Assembly: GCA_024516035.1 (NCBI GenBank)
Contig: CM044957.1
Span: forward strand, 19,553,031-19,617,030
Source of the DNA: Bactericera cockerelli
Lineage: Eukaryota > Arthropoda > Insecta > Hemiptera > Triozidae
Length of the DNA: 64,000 nucleotides
Direction: 5' to 3'
Part shown: positions 25,227 through 37,200 of the stretch, piece after piece
How positions within the stretch are numbered: the first letter of the stretch is position 1
How the letters are laid out: each line of letters opens with the position of its first letter
Notes under the pieces: model-generated
Told to the model about the DNA's origin: nothing
What the model saw: only the letters and a program-made list of their open reading frames with translations
Databases searched by the model: none
Position numbers and translations under genes: made by a program

Positions 25227-28200
25227 CTCGGCTTCAAGTCCAGCTCCACCTTGATGTTGAAGCTGGCCAGCTGACACACGAGGTTCCTCAGCACGAAGGG
25301 GATGTGGATGAAGCCAATGTTGTCCCGCTCCCCGCACTGCCTGCAGGCCACTGGCTGGGTGTCTGCCGGCCTGTGCTTGGGGGCCAGATCCAGGGACTGC
25401 AGGATCACGGTGGGGCCCAGCAGAGAACCGCAAGACCTGCACACCAGCTCCTGGGAATCACATCGAGTAAGTAAGATGTTATAAACCTTGTAGTAAAATA
25501 CACTATAAAAAAATTGTTAAAAAATAAAACATCGAGTAAGTGATATGACAAACTGTACAATTTAGACCAGTGGTTACAAAAAATATTATAAATTACCTTG
25601 GACTTATCAGAGGAGTTGAACATGGTGGAAGAGATTGCCAAAGGCAATAACCCCGCCCTTTAGTTAGGACATATATTATGTATATATTTATTTATTTTTT
25701 CTTTATTATATTGTATTTTAATTTGTAATTATTTGTGTTGTATATAATATGTCCTATTAATAAAGTGTAAATAAATAAACAGGTGGTCCAGTAGCTTACC
25801 TTGGACTTATCAGAGGAGTTGAACAGTAGCTTACCTTGGACTTATCAGAGGAGTTGAACAGACGGTCCAGTAGCACCCAGGAGGCGCCATGGGCCAGCAC
25901 CCCGTCCCTCTCCATCTCCCCGAACCTCACCCCGCCACCCCTCTTCCGCCCCTGCACGGGCTGGTGAGTCACCTTGTCTATGGGGCCCTTGCTCCGAACC
26001 TGTGAAACAATCACAGCATAAAGTACTTCTTTATAAACAACCACGGGCGAAATTCAGAGACAAAATCGAGATCACAACTTCGAGTCAGAACTGTAACCCC
26101 CCCCCCAAAAAAAATATGCCAAATCTAGACTTTAGTCCATAGAGGTATAACAAAAGTGTCTTTTAATTTCTCCATGAATCTACTCAGTGGTCACAATTTC
26201 TACGAAATAAGAAAACAAAAGAATTTGAGGGAGTGCAACTAGTCTCACAGAAATCTCATCTCAACTTGTATGTAATATAATCTACCGTTTCATTCTGAAA
26301 TAAATATATTCTTTATGATTCTCTTTGGGGAACATCAAGAAAAGCGTACGGACTGGGTGTGAAACAAATAAGCTGGAGGAATTTCTTTTTCGGGCTATAA
26401 CTAACATTGTTATAAATAGACAAATGTCAAATTAATTGAAATTGAATAGAGACTGAAATAAATAATAATAATAATAATAATAGACTCTTTAGTGGAAAGT
26501 AAACACTGAGCGTGGTCAATGCTTAAAAGCATTGTTTACCACCTAACCCTCACAGTGTTATTATTACGTGATGATATACTCAAATAAATTAGGAAAAATC
26601 TATGCATTGCAGGAAAAACCTGGATCCCTACGCTACCTTGATTACCTTACTAGCACCTAAACCACTCGACTACCAATGCATGTGCATTGTGCACTGTGCA
26701 CGGACACGAAATTAAGTATGAAAATTGAATGGAGGGTGAAATTTTCTAACAGTCGATTCTTCACTTTTACCAAAAACACGAACCACCTAACCTCAAAATC
26801 AGCGTTTCGCTCGAAATACGCTTACTTTTTGCAAAATCAGGGATTGGCAAGAATATAAACAAAATTGTGGCGGTAATTTAAAAAAAAAACCTTCATTATG
26901 TGAAATTGAGGCGTATTTGGTGTTTGATCATTTGTCAAATAATTAAATATAATAATCTTTACTCTATAGAAATAAACAACGAATTTAATTATTCAACAGG
27001 GTTCAACAAACAACCATAAACATTATTTACGAAAAATTCTCTAGAATAATTCATTTTTAATTCTCATTAAACTATCCCTTTTTCTCTTTTACTTTACTAC
27101 AGTCATTGCTTCCCAGCTTCATTTTTTTTATATTTCTTCATCTGTTAACTTGCCGATGAGGGCGATGAGGTAAAGTGAAGTCGCTGAGATTAATGTTTTG
27201 GAGATCGCGCATGGCACTTGGTCTATTTTTGTGCATAAATTTAAAATCATCGAAATCGAATTTTGTTTCAACGAAATTCGGATCGCCCTAAAAGATTATT
27301 GCTTTAAACCTGGCGGGACGCAGTCATATATATATTATATACGAATGTCAAGGAACCAAGGTCTGTCGTAATCTAGCTTGTGATCAATTGTATACTATGG
27401 ACATGAAAGGAGCCTAGACATTGGATTTGGGCGTCCATATAATCCTCTCACCACCGTGATTTAGGTATCAATACCTATCTCACGGACACGGAATTATAAT
27501 TATATAATTGTATACTATTTGTAAAATATTTTTGTTGTTGTAATTATTACTAAGTTACGCGCGCCCTAAAACTTTTTATATTCTTGTTGCAAATAATATT
27601 GAATGTTATAGATGGCGGCATGCAGTCATATCCGACATTGAAGGAACTAAGATTACGACAGGCGATTACAACAGACCTTTTGGTTCCTTCAATGTCGGAT
27701 CTGACTGCGTGCCGTTAGATTATAATCGAGTTATTTTGCCTTAAATTACAGTCAATTGTATTTGCAACAATAATAAAAAAAGTTTTAGTGCGCGTGTAAG
27801 TTTATAAAAATTACAAAATTGATTTAAAAATTTATATCATAAAAATAGAACGCAAATGACTTCTGCTAGTAGTGGGATTATATTTACTCTGCGAGAAAAA
27901 AACATCTTAGTTAAAAAAATCTTGTGACTGAGGTATGTATTATTAGTACCTCTTTGGTAACTTCAGCAATAAGAGTTAAAATATTTTGCCGTACCCTGTA
28001 GAAATTTCGATAAAAATTTCAAGACGTGAGTAGCTTCGGGTACATTAGCTTTTCTTGTTTTTATGCTTTCTGTTTATGTTCTTGAATTTTTAAATTTTGG
28101 CGCTTTTACTTTTTTTCTACCTTTGGCGTATATCACAAAAAATACGCCAACTCCGTTTCGCGAGAGCAAAACTCTACTGGCGCTATCTTGAAGAATCCTT

Positions 28201-31200
28201 TGGAACTAACATTTTTCGAAAAACACGGTGTTTTTTTGTAAGTGAAGAACCCATCATAATACTACTGGCCGGTAATAAACTACTTAACACATAGACGACC
28301 GGCATGTTTTTAGTGAATTCTCCCGTGGGACCGGCGATGTTTAGGCTATTCACAGGCGTAGTACATGCGTGTACCACCGGTGGTACACCCGGTCGTCTAA
28401 GTGTTAAACAAAATTAAAATAAATAAAAACAATGTATGAAGCCCCACCTGCCACTTGTCGGACACCATATGCCTGAGTCTCTGGTAGTGCACCACCCCGA
28501 AGAATATCTGCGCCTGCATCATGCTGCCGTCCAGACCACTGTACATGGTCTCAGTGCCGTAGTAGTTGTACCCCCCTGGAATTAAGATAATGAAACAAGT
28601 CCAATTATACTGCCATCCAGACCACTGTATATGATCAGTGCCGTAACAGTTATACCCACCAGAAATTAGGATGGTTAATTTCTCAAAAAAGGATTACGAG
28701 ATTTTCATATTTTTGATAAGATGAGACTACAATTATTTCTATTTTTTTTTTTTTTTTCGTAGCCAGGAAACAGGAGCTACTGTAGACGCTTGCGGTATGT
28801 GTTGTAACTTACCCTTCCTGTGTTGTAAATTCGTATAGGAAATTTACAAAAATGGAAAAGCATGGCTCTAAAAATTCCTACGGTAAAAATAACGTTTACG
28901 CAGTTCCAGGATAGGTATCTTTTTTAAAAATTAAGACACGCGATTGGTATTTCAGAAATTACTTACCTGCTTCGAGTAGTTTTCCAAAGTAGTCAATAGC
29001 AGTGTTGTCTTCGGTGAACTTGAATGGGGTAGCATCATGAACGAGCCCATGCATCGCGGCCGACTTGCCCGCCATACACTCGATCATCATGGCTAGAAAT
29101 AGGGATAGTAGTAAAGAAAGTTATTTTTTTTTATTGTTGTTTGTTGTTCTTTTTTGTTGTTGTTGTTTTATGTCTCTTCAACATCATAGGTCATTCTAGA
29201 CAAGGGTTTTGCATTCGGTAGAAACTCAGAAATCAGCTACCCTTATCGACCTCACCCATCATGAGGGTTCAAATATCAGTGGTCACCTACCAACACCACT
29301 GATTTTTCCTTCCACCCTCAGCTTAAGATTGTTTATCTTTCCTTATTTTTTTGTTTGTTAATAATGTTATTTTGTAAAAAATAAAAACTTGAAAACGAGC
29401 AAGGACTCTGATTGTTAAGTCTCCTCTGTAAATAAATATCACTAAAAAAAAAAAAAAAAAAAACTTCAAAACCCGGCTGGACGTAGCTGCACTCACCTAT
29501 GGTCATGCGAGAGGGGAAGCCGTGCGGGTTGAACACAATGTCGGGCACTAGCCCCGAGTCTGTGAAGGGCAGGTCCTCGGCAGGCCACCGCACGCTGCAG
29601 ATGCCCTTCTGACCTGCACGGCTGGCGAACTTGTCCCCTACTGACGGGTTCCTCTGGGGACACGAGCATAGAAAGCATTGTGAATACTAACCCACCTCAG
29701 TAGCTGGATCAATAAGGCGGCGGACTAGTGGTGGCCCGAGTCTCAGGTTTAGCAAAGATTTAGTTTTTTTTATATATATATAAAGATGAGTGTTTCACAG
29801 CCGTTTTCATTTCTTAGCCATGAAACAGGAGCTACTGTAGACGCTTGTGGTCTGTGTTGTAGCCTACCCATCCCGTAGTATGCCTCTTCTCTGATGGGCG
29901 AGAAGTGACACAATACTTCCTATTTAGGTGCTGGGTCAACACGAGCGCTATTTGATATTTGAAACCTATAGGTACAGTAGAACCCCGTTATTATGAACTT
30001 CGGATGAAATGAACTTTTTTTTTCCGCAATTTTTTTTTTTTGAAATAGAAATTTCTTTAATACTGACTTCTTTAGATCACAATAGGTATATGTACAATGT
30101 GTACCGTTCACGAGACATAAGCGTATACGTGAAAAGTTAGTGGTCATGCGCATGGTCTCTATCACCAAGAACAGCTAGTGCGAGATAATGAATTTAAAAT
30201 GGGACCATCTACGGTACGTCTCCTATATGTGTACAAAAACAGCATCACAAGAGTTCAAATTTGAATGGTCACTCATCTAAGGCCTAACCTCGCTGGACGT
30301 TGCTTAACTTCAGTGACAGAACGAGAACTGGTTTATTCTACGTGCCATCTCCACTCACCTTCTTTTTTTAAAATGAATATTTATTTAAATAGACGTCTGT
30401 AACATTCAGAGTCCTTTCCCCACTAGCCTTCTTCGATTAAAGGCATGAATAAGTTTGTCACTATCTAGCTGGACTCACCTGTATCCTGTGAATAAGTTTG
30501 GCATTATCTAGCTGGACTCACCTGTATCCTGTAGCCCACATAGGCACAGTTGGGCGTGATGGACTCACCTGTATCCTGTAGCCCACATAGGCACAGTTGG
30601 GCGTGATGGACTCACCTGTATCCTGTAGCCCACATAGGCACAGTTGGGCGTGATGGACTCACCTGTATCCTGTAGCCCACATAGGCACAGTTGGGCGTGA
30701 TGGACTCACCTGTATCCTGTAGCCCACATAGGCACAGTTGGGCGTGATGGACTCACCTGTATCCTGTAGCCCACATAGGCACAGTTGGGCGTGATGGACT
30801 CACCTGTATCCTGTAGCCCACATAGGCACAGTTGGGCGTGATGGACTCACCTGTATCCTGTAGCCCACATAGGCACAGTTGGGCGTGATGGACTCACCTG
30901 TATCCTGTAGCCCACATAGGCACAGTTGGGCGTGATGGACTCACCTGTATCCTGTAGCCCACATAGGCACAGTTGGGCGTGATGGACTCACCTGTATCCT
31001 GTAGCCCACATAGGCACAGTTGGGCGTGATGGACTCACCTGTATCCTGTAGCCCACATAGGGACAGTTGGGCGTGATGGACTCACCTGTATCCTGTAGCC
31101 CACATAGGCACAGTTGGGCGTGATGGACTCACCTGTATCCTGTAGCCCACATAGGCACAGTTGGGCGTGATGGACTCACCTGTATCCTGTAGCCCACATA

Positions 31201-34200
31201 GGCACAGTTGGGCGTGATGGACTCACCTGTATCCTGTAGCCCACATAGGCACAGTTGGGCGTGATGGACTCACCTGTATCCTCTAGCCCACATAGGCACA
31301 GTTGGGCGTGATGGACTCACCTGTATCCTGTAGCCCACATAGGCACAGTTGGGCGTGATGGACTCACCTGTATCCTGTAGCCCACATAGGCACAGTTGGG
31401 CGTGATGGACTCACCTGTATCCTGTAGCCCACATAGGCACAGTTGGGCGTGATGGACTCACCTGTATCCTGTAGCCCACATAGGCACAGTTGGGCGTGAT
31501 GGACTCACCTGTATCCTGTAGCCCACATAGGCACAGTTGGGCGTGACACTGCCACTGTTGGTGAAGCCAGAGCTCATCCTCACCACCTCTATAGTGATCT
31601 CCTCCTTGCCAGAGTATCTGCACACTGAGTAGCGGTTCTCAGTCTCCTTCCAGTAGCTGGGGTGAGAACATATTTGTGTTAATCACAAACTCAAACTAGC
31701 TTTAATAAATATTTGCTTGACTCGGGACTTGAACCACCGACCTTCTATTACAAGTCCGCCACCTTATTGTTCAAGCTACAGAGGTCCGTAAATAATATAT
31801 TTTTATTTATTTGCTTAACGTCGCGCGACGTCTCAACATATAGGTTTTAAGAAGGTGTTTTAACCCATCATTCGCTGGAAAATCACAAACAAGCTACCCA
31901 CATTTATTTATTTATACACATCATTCTCACTGTGTTTTTACTTTCCTTATCCTATAATAAGGAAAGTATTGTATTCGTCGAAAATTTGACCTACCCAGTT
32001 TTTCACATTTCTGGACGAATCATAGCCTCAGGATACCAAAAAAGTTGTTTTCAGCCATTGGTCCGTGCGTCTGTCTGTCTGTCTGTGTGTGTGTGAACAG
32101 GATATTTCAAGAACGGTAAGAGCTAGAGACTTGAAATTTGGTATGGAAATTAATTTAAACACCAGACGAACCACGAAACTTTTGGTTGCAATCGGCCGCA
32201 GAATGCGGCCGCAGGGTCGCAAATATTGGCCGCAAGCGCCGTTTCTATGAATTGGTTAAAGATACAAAAAATGTTAGAGAACAACATTTTCTTAGATTAA
32301 AAAAATAATAGGAGTCTATTCTGATTATTTTTTTGATATCTTGAACTTTTTTGAACTCGGCCGCAATTTACCGGTATTTTGGGGGGGACCCGCTTGGACT
32401 AACTTTTTTATTATTCATCCTAGATGGGGGTTGTGACATATCAAATCCAATGATTTTAAGGTGCTGATTACGAATTTGATGTTTATTTTTAGCTAAATGT
32501 TACCTTTGAGTCACCAGTGGCTTTTGGTCCCGTTTCCATTCCTAATATGATAAGGAAAGTCGTGTGATGTTTACACCAGATTTTTTTTGGCGTTACTATC
32601 ACAATATTTGTGGGTAGCTCAAAATTACAGGACCCTTCCGTATCCTCAACATACTAATATCTTATCCTAGTCTGTAATTCCGCCACTGGTCGTTTGTCAC
32701 AGTAAAGCAGCTATTCATTTTTCTTCACAAGGTATTAGTGAACCTAGGGACCCTGGACATCCAAGTAAAGAGCGGAAAAAATCCTGCCCCGCTGGCGATC
32801 GAAGCCAGGTCACCATGCGTGAAAAGTCTTGGTAACTCAGCCACTACTCTTATTTGATAATGTGGGCTGTAAATTGCATTTCTAGTCTTACCTGTACATG
32901 GGATCTTTCTCCTTCAGCCTGGCACCTACGTGAACCAGACCATCTGGCCCCAGCTTGTCCTCCAGTGCTTTGTTGTTAGGGTCCCGGGCGAAATAGTCTT
33001 TGGACTGAAAAATAGCAAGTTATGTCATTTGTACATATCCACTTTACATTTCCTATTAGAATAGAAAGTGCTGCAGTCTCGTTCATGTTTATTTAGCGAT
33101 AGAAAGTAAAAATTTCGAGTAAATACAGAACTCACACCCCTAATATGTTGATTGGGGATTAATGATAGGGTTTTGCATAGATAGAATAAAATTATACAAT
33201 ATACACATACAATGTAAGTGGACAACACGGGTTATTACATTTTCTTAAAAATAAGTATGATATTTTTTTTTAAATAAATAATAATATTACATAGAATGTT
33301 ACAAGGAGAAGTGGTACAACAGTCAATTTAAATGTATACCTAAATGAGGACTTTGGTGACCTCTTCATTTAAAAAATTCCTGTATCGAAGAAACAGCACC
33401 AAAATTTTAGCTATTTTTCTTGGATGGTTTGACAGTTGTCAAGCCATTGACGGACTTTATCCTGTTGCCTTGTTTACATTTAGCCGAAGTGAGTTGGGAA
33501 GCCACATAACCCATGACTCCCCTGTTAACTTCTACTGCTACTTATCCCGCCATGTTTTCTCTTCCAGAATAAAAAGAAATGTGAGTTGTGTAAATTCTGC
33601 CTATGCCAACTTAGAGCTCCTTTGGCTCAAAGTAAACGCAGTAGACACTAGGTTTTAAATAAATCCAAATATATTTACGTTCTCCAACTGAATGAACATT
33701 GATTTGAATATACAGCCATGGGCGAAACCTCTCTCGTAGGATGACTTGTTCAGAATCATAGCGTCTTCCATGTCATAGCCCTGGAATACAAATCATTATG
33801 ATCAAGGAGTTAGCAAACATATTATTTTGTTTTAAATTACTCAAACTCGTTTTACTATATTTATGTCGAACTTGAAACTCTACTTCCAGGTTACGGGTCT
33901 ACTGCCTTATTCATCGAGCTACTCAGGTCGGTGTTATGATCAAGAAACATTACTTTTGTTTTAATAGCTCTTTGGTTTTTTGATTTTTTTTTTTTTTAAT
34001 GCAACCATATCTATCTGACAATTTCGTCTTTTGGGTGGCCCTAAAATTTGTCACACATTACTAGCTAATCATAAATGCTCACAAACTGCAACGAAACGGA
34101 CCAGAGTCTCGATCTGTGGGGAAAAAGAGGGATTTGGCCACAACTTTTGAACAAATCAAAATGCCCCACTGGAAGTTAGGCTTATATGATAGTTCACGAT

Positions 34201-37200
34201 GATAGGCAGGACCTGCCCTTGAAATTAATTGATTCGTTACGGGAACACCCTGTATTGACCGCGCCTGGTGGTTACCTGCCCCTAGTCTACTGGTGATAAA
34301 CTCAAGACGAGAAGTTTGTTACAGTTGTCTCATATAGAAACACGAGACGTGGCATGGCACTGCCTTGTCTGGCCTCGAAAAATTATAGATATCAAGTCTC
34401 GTCTCGTGAAATAAAAGGGGAGTTATATTTACGAAAAGAAAACTCCCCTTTTATTTGACGAGACGAGACTTAATCTTTGTGTTGTAAGGTGTAGTATAGA
34501 ACTAGACGTACCGTGTAAGAAATGACTGCCACGACAGCGTTGGTCCCCATGGGGAAGTTGTCCATCTCCAGAGTATCGTAGTGGAGGGGACGGAAGAATG
34601 GGGTGGCAGGAGTTTGGAGTCGGTACAACTTGCCCTCGCCTTGATGTCGCCAGTTGAGACACGGCGTGCCCATGGTTTGCTTCCCCATCTGAAATTCAGG
34701 GAGTGTCTCTAGTATAAGGTATAAGTAATGCTTTATTTAGACTGTCAGCGCAAGACAGGTAGTCCCATTATGCCAACAGTTTAACAAAGCACTTCTTTAT
34801 TTATTTGAGTCTAAATACAATAAATAGTAGCCGCTCCACATGTACTGTTATATGAGACTGCAACATGTTTCTGTATTTAATTGCAAATAAATGCAAATTC
34901 CTCAAATGATTTCATTGTTTGGATAATGAGCGGTACAGTAGGTATTTTGAAACGCTACAACAGCCTTGGGGTACCCATTACTAGGTAAATTACGGGTTGA
35001 ATTTCACCCGCAGCATATTATGACAAAACATTTTTAACATATTCGATGGCTTTTCCCTTTTCCATTAATATATTATCCTCTTTTAATTTGTGATGACAAG
35101 AACTCAGCTATTGATTATTATTTGCCTAGTCTAAACATAGAGAAATATTACCTGACACTGGTACATATTTCTAGGACTTTGGTTGCAGTCTGGCATGGGA
35201 ATCAGATTCGCCAGGTTACTCAGGAAGTCAGTCTTGGACAATTCTTTGTGTGTGGTGATCTGTGGAGAGATTGTGTCATGTTTACAACATACCATCGGAC
35301 TCACTTCCTTTCCTCGATGCATAAATTGCAGTAAAAACGTTAGAACATTATTACTGTAGATGTTGGTTTTCAAGGTTTTCTTAGGGACCATTAAACTAGG
35401 AGTAAAGTAGCAAAAACCTTACTAGTAGAGGTTGTAAATTCAGTGTTTTTATTTTTCATTTGGTTAGGAAACTAACATGTAGGTTTAGGAAACATACATG
35501 TAGGTTTAAGAAACTCACATATATGATTAGGAAATACACATCTAGGGTTAGGAAACATAAATGTAAGGAAATAAATTCTACTTTTTTTTTTCACGAAAAA
35601 ATAAATGTCTTAAGTAAAGGGGTACATGACTTTGTAGGCTAGGATGAAAACAAGACTTTCAGTTAAAAGCTGCTTTACCAAAAAAATACTAAGTTAACAT
35701 ATTTGTGATAATCACTTTCGTGATATCAGAACTATCTACTCAAAGCTTTTACTAAATCTACACTAAAACCGGGACTTGAACCGACCTTCAGGTTACGAAT
35801 CCACCGCCTCATCGACCAAGCTACTGAGGTCATTTTACTACAAAACACTACAGGTGTTATCCTTGGGTGTAAAATTTGCCATATTTATGCATGCTCATTC
35901 AATTGATAATTCATTGTTTTTGATAATAATAATTATGTAAAAAAATACACACAAAAATCATGTCACAAAAACAAGAGACCCATACTATACTGGGTCTCTT
36001 AGTGTGACAAGTCGGTGTAAAACATACAGTTTCACTTTAATATTTCTTTTCCTATGTGCTATATCTTATATGTAACTATGTAATGTAAAAGAAATGTACA
36101 ATAAAACACATTATTATTACAAAAGAAATCCCCGCGCATGACTCACCCCGGGGTAGGCCTCCTTCATGGTGATGCAGATGTCCATCATCACCTGCTCGAA
36201 GGTGCCTATCCACTCCACGTCTGCGGCCGCGAGGTTCAGCACGGGCCGCAACATTCGGCCCGGGCCGCTGAACAGATAGAGGCCCGGGTAGAGGCCTATC
36301 CCCTTCTTCTCTCTCTTCAGGTACACGATCTCCAGACTCTGGGGCACCTGGAGAATATGGGCAGGAGTATATTACAATCTAGCTAGGATTTATAATTTTA
36401 TAATTATTTTTTTTTTAATTTTAAGATTATTATTTTGTACAAATGGAACTTGTTCCGTAAACTTAAAAAAAAAAACAATTTATTGCTGTCAAGAGACCCA
36501 AACATCGCACAAAGAAAATAATAAATACATTTAATAGCTTGTCAGGGTAATTTAATCATCAATTTTTTTCCACATTGACAGAAAACATCAAATTTCCCGT
36601 CACTTTTCTCAATTTAATTTAATTAAATTAAAGCTTTTATAGGTAACAGGGTATTATCCAAGAGCGCATAAATGATCAAATTTTATTATACGTTTTTAAA
36701 CGGAACAGAACGAACAGTCATAATAAATGCAATGTTTATCCACTGTTACTCTCAAAATCTAAACAAACACCCGAACCAAGTCGGGGGATTCGATTATTTT
36801 TGGATGAACGTGATGTTCTGACTTTTGATTGGTTCTGCGTCCTTTTGAAAAATGAAATAATAAATGAGAGCACTAATTTTTGAATCTGCATTTTAAATTT
36901 ATTTCTAAAATGAGATGAGTAAAGAAACAATCAGGAAAGACTAACACAATACAGCTGATTACAGAAAGTTCACTCTATGTTAATCTTTGAAATGACCTTG
37001 TTACATTTTCTTTTTATTCAACCAATCAAATGCCACAAACATATAAGTATGTTCGTGCTGTTCCGGTTAAAATTTGATAATAAAATTCAACTCTTGAAAA
37101 ATATCATTTTCGATTCCAGGTGCGGTTAGCTCTTTGAGAAGGTGGGTTTTCAGTGGGTGGAAATCCCACAATCCAAGTCAGGATGACCTGGGTGTCTTTA

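Noticed and set aside
33344..33658. A 104-codon plus-strand frame in a Polr1B intron
   Set aside because: No recognisable family, no start context or splice support, and AT-rich random-looking composition.
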